Shown here piece by piece: positions 35,716 through 44,402 of a stretch of DNA of 64,000 nt. The notes under the pieces were generated by a model, which searched no databases, was not told where the DNA came from, and saw only the letters and a list, made by a program, of their open reading frames with translations. The stretch covers positions 67,001 through 131,000 of the forward strand of contig NZ_JBCNLP010000006.1 of assembly GCF_039595395.1 (NCBI RefSeq). Reading direction: 5' to 3'. The translations under genes and the position numbers were made by a program. The stretch comes from Novosphingobium sp. Its GTDB lineage: Bacteria; Pseudomonadota; Alphaproteobacteria; Sphingomonadales; Sphingomonadaceae. Each line of letters starts with the position of its first letter. Position 1 is the stretch's first letter.

Positions 35716-38004
35716 ATGTCGACGCTTTTTGCATCCTGCGCGCTGCTGCTGACCAGCGCCGCGCCCGCTTTGGCCCAGCCTGCCGCCGAAGAACCGGCCA
35801 CCCGCCAGACCAGTGACGACATCATCGTCACCGGCGAAAAGTCGGACCGCACGATCCGGCACACCACCACCAGCATCGCCGTCACCACGCCCAAAAAGCT
35901 GAAGGATGAGGCGATCCTGTCGATCCAGGATGTCTACAACCGCACCGCCAACATGTCGGAAACCTATGGTTCGGCGGGCTTCACCATTCGCGGCGTGAAC
36001 AACACCGGCGTCTCTGGCGCGGGCAGCGCGGACACCGCCACGGTCTATCTCGACGGCGCGCCGCTGCCCAGCGAGGCGCTGTTCGGCGGCCCGACCGACA
36101 TGTGGGACATTGCTCAGGTGGAGATCCTGCGCGGGCCGCAATCGACCATTCAGGGCCTCAACGCGCTTGCCGGATCGGTGGTGATCGAGACCAAAGACCC
36201 CACCATGCAGTGGAGCGCCGATGGCCGCGTGCTGTGGTCCAGCCAGATGAGCCGCACCTTCTCCGCCGCGCTGGGCGGCCCGATCGTGCCCGGCGAACTG
36301 GCCTTCCGCCTCTCGGTCGAACATCGCGCCGACCGGGGGCTGATCCGCAACGTCACGCGCGGCGGCTATGACGACCGCCTGCAATCGCTCAACCTGCGTG
36401 GCAAGCTGCTGTGGACGCCCAGCGCGCTGCCCGATCTGACGGTGAAGCTGGGCTACAACCGGGTGCGCCGCGCGGGCGGTTACCTGTACCAATATGTCAA
36501 CACCAGCCAGCCCGACTATTACAACAACCGCGTTTCGCTGGCGGGCAACCCCAACACCGGCAAAATCGCCACCGACATCGCCAACGGCGACATCTCCTAT
36601 CGCCTGAGCGACCGCTTCAAGCTGACCAGCGTCACCTCGTGGAACCGCATCCACAGCGATGTGACGGCGGATAGCGACTATGGCCCGCAGGATATCGCCG
36701 CGGTCCACAACATCTACACCACCAAGACCGTGACCGAGGAGCTGCGCCTCAACTACAAGGACGAGCGGTTGAGCGGCGTGCTGGGCGGATGGTATTACCA
36801 CCGCAATCAGCAGTATAACGCCAACAGCCGGATCAACGTCGCCCTGCCGACCGCAACCATCTCGGCCCTGTTGCAGGGCAACGGCTTCCCCGCCGCCGCC
36901 GCCAATCAGATCACCACGCTTTATGCCGCGCGACTGCCGGTGATCCCGGTCGCCTATCAGGGCAATCAGCCGATCGGCATCACCACCGCCGCCGTCTTCG
37001 GCGATGGGCGTTACAAACTGACCGACCGCCTCTCGCTGATCGCCGGCTTCCGCTACGATCATGAGCGCAACTCGTCCGCCTCCGACAGCACGGCGCTTTT
37101 CACCGGCACCTACCCCAATCCGGCGAGTTTCGGCGCGGCGGGCAGCGCGGTCTATCAGGCGGTCAGCGCGATTAACGCGGGCGTGGCCAGCATGGTTGCT
37201 TCGGCGGGGGCCAGCGCCCCGCCCGCCACGCGCAATTTCAGCGCATTCCTGCCCAAGGGCGGGTTCAGCATGGACTGGACGCCGCATGTCACCACCGCTT
37301 TCACCGTGCAGAAGGGCTATCGCTCGGGCGGCTCCAGCCAGAATGCCGCGCGCTCCACGCTGGAGCCCTACAACCCCGAGCATACGCTCAATTTCGAGGG
37401 TTCGCTGCGCTCAAGCTGGCTGGACGACCGGCTGACGCTCAACGCCAATCTGTTCTACACGAAGTGGACCAGCCAGCAGGTCTCGGTGAACCGGGGCATC
37501 AACTCCTATGACTACAACACGGTCAATGCGGGCAAGTCGCATCTCTGGGGCTTCGAGGTGGAGGCCAGCCACAAGCTGAGCAAGGTCTTCGACACCTATG
37601 CCACGCTGGGCCATGTCGAGACGAAATTCGACCAATTCACCCTGCCCACCGGCACGACCGCGACCGCCTCCAGCCTGTCGGGCTCGGAATTTGCCTATGC
37701 GCCGCACTGGACGCTGGCGGGCGGCGTCAATGCCCATCTGGCCAGCGGCTGGACGGGCAATGTCAACGTCAACTGGCGCAGCGGCGTGTTCACCAGCGTC
37801 GGCGTCAACCAGCAGCAATATTACGTCGGCGCGCGGGCGGTGGCCAATGCGCGGGTGGGTTATGACGCGGGGCATTGGGGCGCCTATCTGTTCCTGCGCA
37901 ATGTGTTGAACGCCAAATATCAGCAATATGCCTATGCCGACGGGCATGTCGCCGTGCTGGGCGAGCCGCAGACCATCGGCGGCGAAGTGGATCTGCACTG
38001 GTGA
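35716..38004 (+). CDS. TonB-dependent receptor (ferric-siderophore type)
   Basis: 762 residues. A short signal peptide (LFASCALLLTSAAPALA) precedes the TonB box region (DDIIVTGEKSDRTI), plug (FTIRGVNNTGVSGAGSADTA, VEILRGPQSTIQGLNALAGS) and barrel with late repeats PHWTLAGGVNAHL and YLFLRNVLNAKYQQYAYADG. The style is that of FyuA-like iron receptors. GGGGGG precedes the ATG. The next gene starts inside its stop (GTGA), and the PepSY gene overlaps that one, giving a three-gene operon for uptake and reductive release of iron. A Fur-like site lies upstream. Confidence 0.9.
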   Translation: MSTLFASCALLLTSAAPALAQPAAEEPATRQTSDDIIVTGEKSDRTIRHTTTSIAVTTPKKLKDEAILSIQDVYNRTANMSETYGSAGFTIRGVNNTGVSGAGSADTATVYLDGAPLPSEALFGGPTDMWDIAQVEILRGPQSTIQGLNALAGSVVIETKDPTMQWSADGRVLWSSQMSRTFSAALGGPIVPGELAFRLSVEHRADRGLIRNVTRGGYDDRLQSLNLRGKLLWTPSALPDLTVKLGYNRVRRAGGYLYQYVNTSQPDYYNNRVSLAGNPNTGKIATDIANGDISYRLSDRFKLTSVTSWNRIHSDVTADSDYGPQDIAAVHNIYTTKTVTEELRLNYKDERLSGVLGGWYYHRNQQYNANSRINVALPTATISALLQGNGFPAAAANQITTLYAARLPVIPVAYQGNQPIGITTAAVFGDGRYKLTDRLSLIAGFRYDHERNSSASDSTALFTGTYPNPASFGAAGSAVYQAVSAINAGVASMVASAGASAPPATRNFSAFLPKGGFSMDWTPHVTTAFTVQKGYRSGGSSQNAARSTLEPYNPEHTLNFEGSLRSSWLDDRLTLNANLFYTKWTSQQVSVNRGINSYDYNTVNAGKSHLWGFEVEASHKLSKVFDTYATLGHVETKFDQFTLPTGTTATASSLSGSEFAYAPHWTLAGGVNAHLASGWTGNVNVNWRSGVFTSVGVNQQQYYVGARAVANARVGYDAGHWGAYLFLRNVLNAKYQQYAYADGHVAVLGEPQTIGGEVDLHW

Positions 38005-38576
38005 GCATCATGGCATGGATCGCGGCCCCCGCGCTGGTGATCGCGGGAGCGGGCGGTGGCTGGTTGCTGCGCATGAGCTGGCGCGACCGCCAGCGCGAAC
38101 GCCCCGCACTGGTGGCCGCCGGCTGGGCGCTGCTGGTGGCTGGCGCCGCCGGGGCGGGGCTGGTGCTGGGCGTGATGCCCGGCATCGCCACCGCGCTGGC
38201 GCTGGCGCCGCTGGGGGTGCTGGCCGTGGTGGCGCAGGGCGCGACATGGCGCGAGGCACGCAAGGCGCGTGACCGCTCCGCCCTGGCGCCGGAACCGCTG
38301 GAGGGCACCTCGCGGGCGTGGCGCGGCTGGGCCAAGGGCCTGCTGGCCGGGCCGCTGGGCATGACGGCGGCGATGGGCATCGCCTTTTGCTATGCCGTCT
38401 GGATGCCGGGCGCGGTGCAGACGCGGCTGCTGATCGCGGCTTTGCTGGTGCCCCTGCTGTGGGGGCTGGCGATGACCTGGACCCTGGCCGACCAGCGCCT
38501 GTTGCGCTCCACCGCCGTGTTGGCGGGCACATCGATGCTGGGCTTCGGACTGGCCTTTCTCAAGGGGATGTCATGA
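38001..38576 (+). CDS. Five-helix membrane protein, possibly a DUF3325/DUF3649-like fusion
   Basis: 191 residues, almost entirely hydrophobic: about five segments, e.g. MAWIAAPALVIAGAGGGWLL, LLIAALLVPLLWGLAMTW and TAVLAGTSMLGFGLAFL. In many proteobacteria the operon receptor / DUF3649 / PepSY / DUF3325 encodes separate small proteins; here one protein is long enough for both. The fusion reading is from size, order and helix pattern only. GTG 38001 overlaps the receptor stop as GTGA (ATG 38010 is possible), and its own stop overlaps the PepSY start as ATGA. Its role is unknown, presumably an accessory to periplasmic iron reduction or transfer. Confidence 0.7.
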   Translation: MSIMAWIAAPALVIAGAGGGWLLRMSWRDRQRERPALVAAGWALLVAGAAGAGLVLGVMPGIATALALAPLGVLAVVAQGATWREARKARDRSALAPEPLEGTSRAWRGWAKGLLAGPLGMTAAMGIAFCYAVWMPGAVQTRLLIAALLVPLLWGLAMTWTLADQRLLRSTAVLAGTSMLGFGLAFLKGMS

Positions 38577-40084
38577 TGGCACGCAGCGATAAAACGCCCA
38601 AAGGCGGGCTCTATCGCCCCGATATCGTGCGCGCGGTGCTCAGCGGCCATTCGGTGCTGGGCATTGCCTTTGCCGCGGTGATCTATCTGGTGTGCCTGAC
38701 CGGCGCCCTGTCGGTGTTCCAGCAGGATTTCACGCTTTGGGAGCAGCCGCATCTGCCCCGTGTCGAGAGCATCTCCGACGCGGCTGTGGTACGCGCCGTG
38801 GCCAGCGTGGCGCCGCGCGTGGGGGACCAGACGCTCTTTGTCATCTTCCCCGATGACGACATGCCGCGCCTGCGCCTGACCACGCAAAACGCCCATGAGG
38901 AGCACAATTGGATCACCGATGCGCAGGGCCGGATCACGGGCGAGGTGGAGACGCCATGGACCGAGTTCCTCACCACCCTGCACATCCAGCTTCATCTGCC
39001 GCGCAGTTGGGGCGGCTTTATCGTGGGGCTGACGGGGGTGGCGCTGCTCTCCTCGCTGATCTCGGGCATTCTTTCGCATCCGCGCGTGCTGCGCGATGCG
39101 TTTCATCTGCGGCTGGGCGGTTCGCGGCGGCTGCAGGAGGCCGATTGGCACAACCGGCTGGGCGTCTGGGCGCTGCCCTTCCATGTGCTGGTGTCGCTGA
39201 CCGGGGCGCTGCTGGGGCTCAGCACGATCATCGTGGGGGCGCTGGCGATGCTGCTCTATCGCGGTGATACGGGGCAGGTCTATGCCATGCTGCTGCCGCC
39301 CAGACCGGCGCTGGACGCGCGCGCCGCGCCCCCGCCCGACATCGGCGCGATGCTGGCGGCCGCGCGGGCGAGGGCGCCTCTGGCCCAGCCCCATCTGCTG
39401 ACCATCACCCATGCCGGGCACCGCGACGCCAGCGTGGCGCTGAGCGAGGAACGGCCCGGCCTGCTGGCCGCGCAGGACAGCTTCGTCTTCGATGCGGGCG
39501 GGCGGATCATTCAGGAAAAGCACCCCGGCACGCTGACCCTGGGCGAGCAGATTCTGGGCTCGCTGGGCATCCTGCATTTCGGCTGGTTCGGCGGCGTGGC
39601 GGTGCGGATCGCCTATGGGCTGCTGGGCCTTGCGCTCTGCGTGGTGACCTCCAGCGGCATTCACGTCTGGCTGGCCCGTCGTCGTGACCGGGGGCGGCCA
39701 GCACCGCATTGGGAGCGGGTCTGGGCCAGCATCCTGTGGGGGCAACCGGCGATTCTGGCACTGACCGCCGTGGCCGGCGTGACCGCGCCCGCCATGATCG
39801 AGCGGGGCGCGACATGGGTGTGGCTGGGGCTGACCATCGCCTCGCTGATCGCGGCTGCGGTTCTGACGCGGGTGACGGACGCGGAGATCAGGCTCGTGCT
39901 GCGCCGGGTGACGGGCGTGCTGCTGGTGGTGACAGCGGTGGCCCATGCCGCGCGCCATGGCGTGAGCGGTGACGGCGTGGCGGTGGATGCCGTACTGGTC
40001 GCCGCCGGGATCACGCTGGCATGGTTTCGCCGGGGACAGCGCATCAACGCGGCTGCACCCATCGCCGCAGGTGCCGCCGGATAG
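38573..40084 (+). CDS. PepSY-associated membrane protein (PiuB/FoxB-like siderophore reductase)
   Basis: 503 residues. An N-terminal helix (SVLGIAFAAVIYLVCLTGAL) is followed by a PepSY-like periplasmic part (YDA-like VVRAVASVAPRVG, GRITGEVETPW), then helices with His residues suited to heme or iron (TLHIQLHLPRSWGGFIVGL, DWHNRLGVWALPFHVLVSL, GSLGILHFGWFGG). A C-terminal membrane part is fused on. Proteins of this family reduce ferric siderophores in the periplasm. ATG 38573 overlaps the upstream stop. It closes the iron operon. Confidence 0.87.
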   Translation: MMARSDKTPKGGLYRPDIVRAVLSGHSVLGIAFAAVIYLVCLTGALSVFQQDFTLWEQPHLPRVESISDAAVVRAVASVAPRVGDQTLFVIFPDDDMPRLRLTTQNAHEEHNWITDAQGRITGEVETPWTEFLTTLHIQLHLPRSWGGFIVGLTGVALLSSLISGILSHPRVLRDAFHLRLGGSRRLQEADWHNRLGVWALPFHVLVSLTGALLGLSTIIVGALAMLLYRGDTGQVYAMLLPPRPALDARAAPPPDIGAMLAAARARAPLAQPHLLTITHAGHRDASVALSEERPGLLAAQDSFVFDAGGRIIQEKHPGTLTLGEQILGSLGILHFGWFGGVAVRIAYGLLGLALCVVTSSGIHVWLARRRDRGRPAPHWERVWASILWGQPAILALTAVAGVTAPAMIERGATWVWLGLTIASLIAAAVLTRVTDAEIRLVLRRVTGVLLVVTAVAHAARHGVSGDGVAVDAVLVAAGITLAWFRRGQRINAAAPIAAGAAG

Positions 40085-40162
40085 CATCCCCGGCGATTGC
40101 GCGCGCCGCTTTCCTGACGCAAAAGGCAGGCGGCGCGGGCCGGTGGGCCCGATGGAGTAGGC

Positions 40163-40432
40163 ATGGCATTGATCGAATCCATCGTTCTGGGCGGACTGGC
40201 TGGCGCCTTTGTCGAAAGCGGCAAGCGCGGGCTTGTCAAAAGCTGGGGCAACCGGGATCAGCTTCCCCCGGTGATGAAGCTGGTGATGGTCGTCCTGCTG
40301 ATCGGCACGCCGATGATCCATGCCGGAACGCTCGGCAACTTTGCCGTCGCCGCTTTGGCGACGATCGGGGCTTTTACGGTGGCGCGATGGAGCGTGGCCT
40401 CTCTCATCGTGCTGTGGCCATGGCGCCGCTGA
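40163..40432 (+). CDS. Small membrane protein, function unknown
   Basis: 89 residues: a Gly-rich start (MALIESIVLGGLAGAFVESG), a basic middle, then two probable helices (LVMVVLLIGTPMIHAGTL, FAVAALATIGAFTVARWSV). GGAGTAGGC lies directly before the ATG, which supports a real gene. It stands 78 bases after the PepSY gene and could be in the same transcript, but I recognise no family. Confidence 0.6.
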   Translation: MALIESIVLGGLAGAFVESGKRGLVKSWGNRDQLPPVMKLVMVVLLIGTPMIHAGTLGNFAVAALATIGAFTVARWSVASLIVLWPWRR

Positions 40433-40657
40433 GGCCCGGAACCGCGCTGCCGGGGTAGCGGTGGCGGGCATTGTCGACTAAGGGGGACGGGCAAGGCCGC
40501 GGCGGATGCTGCGGAACAGGCCTTGCCATGCTCGAACACCCGGCACGTTTCGCGAACCTTCGTGGACCAAACCGCGTCCATGTCGGAGGTTTATGATCCT
40601 TGCCAGCCACGCCCGTTTTATGGCCCCCGGCCTCGACGTTTGTCGCGGGGTGACGCT

Positions 40658-41131
40658 GTGACCGAACGCCAGATCCTGGTCGATGCCGACGCCTGCCCTG
40701 TAAAGGAAGAGATCTACAAGGTCGCGCTGCGCCACGGCATTGAGGTGACCATCGTCAGCAACCAGCGCCTGCGTGTGCCCGAGCATCCGCTGATCCGCCG
40801 CGAGGTCGTGAGCGATGGCTTCGACGCGGCGGATGACTGGATCGCGCAGGCCAGCTCTGCGGGCTGCGTGGTGATCACGGCGGATATTCTGCTGGCGGAT
40901 CGCTGCCTGAAGGCCGGGGCAAGCGTGCTGGCGCCCAATGGCAAGGCCTTTACCGAAAGCTCGATCGGCGCGGCCATCGCGACCCGCGCGATCATGACCG
41001 ATCTGCGCGCCGGGGCCGTGGGCGATCCCATCGGCGGCCCGGCGCCTTTCTCGAAAGCGGACCGCTCGCGCTTTCTCTCCGCGCTCGATGAGGTGCTGGT
41101 GCGGCTTGGCAGAGCGATCCCCCGCCGCTGA
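40658..41131 (+). CDS. YaiI/YqxD (DUF188) family protein
   Basis: 157 residues, the usual family length. Its signatures are ILVDADACPVKEEIYKVAL, VSNQRLRVP, VSDGFDAADDWIAQ and VITADILLADRCLKAGA, with LAPNGKAFTESSIG near the end. The fold is PIN-like (conserved acidic residues), so a nuclease activity is suspected in the family but not established. GTG 40658 is chosen over upstream in-frame ATG codons because the family's conserved start (TERQILVDADACP) begins there. Confidence 0.88.
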   Translation: MTERQILVDADACPVKEEIYKVALRHGIEVTIVSNQRLRVPEHPLIRREVVSDGFDAADDWIAQASSAGCVVITADILLADRCLKAGASVLAPNGKAFTESSIGAAIATRAIMTDLRAGAVGDPIGGPAPFSKADRSRFLSALDEVLVRLGRAIPRR

Positions 41132-41195
41132 TCCGTGCGAGGCAGGGCCATCCAACCATCAATGCCGGTTTTCCGGCCAACCGAAAGTCAAAAAG

Positions 41196-41867
41196 ATGAG
41201 TGGGCATGTTTTGGTGGACAGGGCCCGCGTGCCTGATGGCGTTGAGCTGCAATTGCTGCGCAGCGGCGGTGATTTCATCATCGCCATCGGCGACAATGAG
41301 CTGATGAGTACCGATATCTACGCCTCGGAACAGTCGCTGGCGAATTTGACCTGCCAAAGGCTGGGCGCGCTGGCGGCCCCGCAACTCCTGATCGGGGGTT
41401 ATGGCATGGGCTTTACGCTGCGGGCGGCGCTGGTCGCGCTGGGGGCTGACGCGCAGATCATCATCGCCGAAATCATGCCCGAGATCATCGCCTGGGCCAG
41501 AGGGCCGATGCGGCAGCTCACGGGCGACTGCCTTGATGACCCACGGGTGCAACTGGTGGTCGAGGATGTGGCGGTGCTGATCGACTCCGCCGCCAACGCC
41601 TATGACGCCATTCTGCTGGATGTCGACAATGGGCCGGAAGGGCTGACGCGCCGCTGGAATGACGGCCTCTATTCCGCATCGGGGCTGAGTGCGGCGCGCA
41701 AGGCGCTGCGATCAGGCGGCATTCTGGCCATCTGGTCCGCCGATGCCGATGAGGCCTTCACCCGCCAGTTGCGCGATGCCGGTTTTCAGGTGAGCGAAGA
41801 GGCGGTCGATGCCGTGCGGTATGAGGATGACCTGCGCCACCACATCTGGTTCGCGGTCAATCCGTAA
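41196..41867 (+). CDS. Spermidine-synthase-like methyltransferase-fold protein
   Basis: 223 residues with a Rossmann-type fold: PQLLIGGYGMGFTLRAAL as the glycine loop, AQIIIAEIMPEIIAWARG (acidic residue after strand 2) and YDAILLDVDNGPEGL where spermidine synthases have the YDVIxxD motif. It is shorter than SpeE and lacks its N-terminal domain, so polyamine synthesis is not assured. It may be a SpeE paralogue of unknown role. It converges with the hypothetical gene at 41941. Confidence 0.75.
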   Translation: MSGHVLVDRARVPDGVELQLLRSGGDFIIAIGDNELMSTDIYASEQSLANLTCQRLGALAAPQLLIGGYGMGFTLRAALVALGADAQIIIAEIMPEIIAWARGPMRQLTGDCLDDPRVQLVVEDVAVLIDSAANAYDAILLDVDNGPEGLTRRWNDGLYSASGLSAARKALRSGGILAIWSADADEAFTRQLRDAGFQVSEEAVDAVRYEDDLRHHIWFAVNP

Positions 41868-41897
41868 CGGGGCACCGCTTTCCCCAGGGCAAAGCGC

Positions 41898-41926
41898 AGG
41901 GGGCCAGCCCCGACCGGCTGCCCCCT
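41898..41926. terminator. Hairpin between convergent genes
   Basis: AGGGGGC(C)AGCC / GGCTGCCCCCT forms a GC-rich stem with a single bulged base, between stops at 41867 and 41941. It is suited to end transcription in both directions. Confidence 0.55.
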
Positions 41927-41940
41927 GCCTTGCGGCCAGC

Positions 41941-42360
41941 TTACCAGCCGGTCGTTTCGATCTGATGCGCCGCCTTGAAGGCATCGAGGGCCTTCTTGCC
42001 TTGCGGGCTGTCGGGAAGCTGGATGTCGAAGACCCAGAATTCGTCGCCATCTTCCGACACGTCGAGATCCCAGATGCTTTCCGGCCATGCCGCCTCATCG
42101 GTGATCAGCTTGAAATTCGGGTCGTTCTGAAAGGCGTGAGCGAGGTAATCGCTCACCAGCCCGGCCAGTTCATCGATATGGCTGACCAGATGGGTGACGG
42201 GCAGCATGTTGTCCGTCACCTCATCGACGAAGCCCTCATACAGCTTGGCATAGGCTGCATTGAGTTCGGCATCCTCATGGATGTCGGCCTCGGCCACCAC
42301 CACGCGGAACTGCAGGGGATCATTGGCGTTCTGATAGATCTCATGGGCGGGCAGCGTCAT
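41941..42360 (-). CDS. Hypothetical acidic protein
   Basis: 139 residues, rich in Asp/Glu and aromatic residues (FVDEVTDNMLPVTHLVSHID, ESIWDLDVSEDGDEFWVFDI). It is soluble, without signal peptide or membrane segment, and I recognise no domain. ATG 42360 has GAGGA upstream with somewhat long spacing. A G-rich tandem repeat starts 18 bases upstream of the start codon. Confidence 0.65.
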   Translation of the reverse strand: MTLPAHEIYQNANDPLQFRVVVAEADIHEDAELNAAYAKLYEGFVDEVTDNMLPVTHLVSHIDELAGLVSDYLAHAFQNDPNFKLITDEAAWPESIWDLDVSEDGDEFWVFDIQLPDSPQGKKALDAFKAAHQIETTGW

Positions 42361-42377
42361 GGCATATCCTCTGAGAA

Positions 42378-42430
42378 GGGGGGCAGGTTTGGGGGGACAG
42401 ATTTGCGGGGGCAGATTCGCGGGGACTGGG
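42378..42430. repeat. G-rich degenerate tandem repeat, about 14-bp unit
   Basis: Three to four copies of a unit like GGGGGCAGATTYGC in the upstream leader of the gene that starts at 42360 (read on the minus strand: GCRAATCTGCCCCC). The G-runs could form unusual DNA structure. Copy number may vary between strains. Confidence 0.6.
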
Positions 42431-42540
42431 GCCCGCACCCGGCAGGCCTGTGATATCAAGGCCCTGTCTAGGCCTTCCCAGTGCCTGTGGCTAGAGCGTA
42501 ATGGCCTCTCCCGAGCGGCAAAAGCGGTGAGTTGCGGTTG

Positions 42541-43605
42541 TTATCGCGCGGCGGATCCGGGCTTTGTCGCCTGCCGCCGTCGCGCCAGAAAGAAGCGGAG
42601 CATTTCCCGCGACGCATCGGGTCCGGAAGGATCGGTGAAGGACCCGCCGGCATGCCCGCCCGACCATCCATGACCGCTGCCATGGACCGTCCACGCTTCC
42701 AGCAGGATCTCGCCATGGGCCGCCTGGTAGACCTTGCGCGTAAAATCGCGCCCTTGCGGCGAGGTTCCCGAAAAGGCCTGCGACAGCAGCGGTCCGGGCT
42801 TCGAGCTTTCGAGATTGGCAAGAAAGGCGCCCGCATTGGACGGATGCACGACGCGATCCTGATCGCCATGAAACACGATCGTGGGGGGAGGGCGCCTGAG
42901 CTTGGCTGCGGGCGCGGCAGCCCTGCGGCCCCGCATGGCCGAAATGGCGGTGGCCAGCGACCGGATCTGGCCCTGAGCCACGCCGGAATGGACCCCGACG
43001 GCCACAAAGAGATCCGGATAGGCCGCCCCCGTGATCGCCGCCGTGGCGCCCCCTGCCGACAGGCCCGCGATATAGATGCGTGCGGGATTGGCCCGGCTCA
43101 GCGCCATGGCATGGCGGGTGAGCGCGGCGATCACCGCAGGCTCGCCGCGCCCACGGGCCTGATTGTCCGGCTTGTGCCAGTTCCAGCACCGGGCGAGGTT
43201 CGCGCTCTGGCTCTGCTGGGGATAGAGGACGATAAACCCCAGCTCATCGGCCAGCCTGTTCATGCCGGTGCCGATGGCGAAATCCACGGCCGATTGCGAA
43301 CAGCCATGCAGCATCACGACCAGCGGCATGCGGCGCAGCGGCGATCCATGGGGCGTGTAGAGCCGATAGGTGAGCGTGCCCTGAGGGCAGGTGAACTCTC
43401 CGGCCACAAAGCTGCCGGGCGCGGGCCGTGGCAGCGCAAGGGCCCGCGTTTTGGGCTTGCGGCTGACCTTCGCCTTCGCGACGTTTTTGCGCTTGGCCGG
43501 GCGGGCCGGAGACAGGCCACGCTGCGCCGCGATCACGGCGGAGAGCGGGCGGCCCTTGCGCGCCAGCCGGGCGGCTTTCACCAGGGCCTTGAACATGTCG
43601 GTCAT
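42541..43605 (-). CDS. PHB-depolymerase-family esterase (LpqC-like)
   Basis: 354 residues. A basic N-terminal part of about 60 residues (KRKNVAKAKVSRKPKTRAL) precedes an alpha/beta hydrolase of the PHB-depolymerase/feruloyl-esterase type: MPLVVMLHGCSQSAVDF, IYIAGLSAGGATAAI with the nucleophile Ser, IVFHGDQDRVVHPSNA with the Asp and HGSGHGWSGG with the His. The HGCSQ and AGLSAGG pair is typical. No clear signal peptide. Likely substrates are short polyhydroxyalkanoates or aromatic esters. The basic N-terminus resembles the DNA- or PHB-binding extension of phasin-like regions but that is a guess. Confidence 0.82.
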   Translation of the reverse strand: MTDMFKALVKAARLARKGRPLSAVIAAQRGLSPARPAKRKNVAKAKVSRKPKTRALALPRPAPGSFVAGEFTCPQGTLTYRLYTPHGSPLRRMPLVVMLHGCSQSAVDFAIGTGMNRLADELGFIVLYPQQSQSANLARCWNWHKPDNQARGRGEPAVIAALTRHAMALSRANPARIYIAGLSAGGATAAITGAAYPDLFVAVGVHSGVAQGQIRSLATAISAMRGRRAAAPAAKLRRPPPTIVFHGDQDRVVHPSNAGAFLANLESSKPGPLLSQAFSGTSPQGRDFTRKVYQAAHGEILLEAWTVHGSGHGWSGGHAGGSFTDPSGPDASREMLRFFLARRRQATKPGSAAR

Positions 43606-43763
43606 GGTGCTCCCGCCGCCTGTGCCTCGCCCCGCTTTGCCAACGTCCGGGGCTCAGCTTTGATCCTGCACCATCTTCATGACAATGGCTGCCGCATGCC
43701 CGATGATAATCCATGGGGCCAGTTGAAAGGGGAGGACATCCCTGCCCATCCCCCGCACTCAGC

Positions 43764-44141
43764 CTAGCGGCACTGGACGTTGCCGCGATCGATCTCCCGG
43801 CCCAGCAGGCCGCCGCCGGCTGCGCCCAGAATGGTGCCCAGCGTCCGGTCCCCGCGCCCGGCGACCTGATTGCCCAGTAAGCCGCCCAGCGCCGCGCCGA
43901 CGACCAGACCGGTGGAGCCGTTGCTGCGATGGCAATAATATTGCCCGTCATCGCCGCGCCAGATGCGGTCGCCCCGACCAAGGCGGCGCGGCCCCTCATA
44001 GCGCCCGCGATCATAACCGCGATCTTCATCATGGTCGCGGCGACCATGCGCGGGAGCCCATGGCGGCGGATCGGCCAGAACCGGCGTGGCCGACATCAGG
44101 ACAAGCGAGGCAAGCCCGATCGAAAGAAGTTTGCGGCGCAT
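43764..44141 (-). CDS. Glycine-zipper (17-kDa-antigen-type) surface protein
   Basis: 125 residues: signal peptide (LLSIGLASLVLMSATPVLA), a charged Arg/Asp/Gly-rich region (HDEDRGYDRGRYEG), WRGDDGQYYCHRSNGSTG and a C-terminal glycine-zipper segment (GLVVGAALGGLLGNQVAG, LGTILGAAGGGLLGREI). Such proteins sit in the outer membrane or periplasm, often as envelope-stress components. No lipobox Cys is at the cleavage site. GAGG lies upstream of the ATG. Confidence 0.8.
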   Translation of the reverse strand: MRRKLLSIGLASLVLMSATPVLADPPPWAPAHGRRDHDEDRGYDRGRYEGPRRLGRGDRIWRGDDGQYYCHRSNGSTGLVVGAALGGLLGNQVAGRGDRTLGTILGAAGGGLLGREIDRGNVQCR

Positions 44142-44331
44142 GGAATAGCCTTTCCTCTATGCGTGTTTGGTCAAGGCGGCAGCCTTTGGCGTGACAGAAT
44201 GAAACGCACCATGAACGGATTTTATCCCTTGCCGGGCGCAGCCCGCAGACCCAGCGACAGGGATATATGTTTCATATAAAGCATCAAAATATGCTATCTT
44301 CCAGATATAAAAAAGATAATACCTATATATA

Positions 44332-44350
44332 TTGCTAAAATAGCACCATT
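44332..44350 (+). promoter_or_regulatory. Candidate sugar-acid regulon operator, copy 1
   Basis: TTGCTAAAATAGCACCATT, containing the palindrome TGCTA-AAA-TAGCA. A 17-base part matches 14 of 17 positions of a site on the opposite strand at 49628-49644, in front of the lyase and receptor genes. It lies 53 bases before the esterase start. The IclR protein encoded in the regulon is the likely binder (inference). Confidence 0.5.
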
Positions 44351-44402
44351 GAGTAAGCTTCCCGCAACCGGGCGCGATAAGCCCCGAAGAGGAGGGGACA
44401 GC

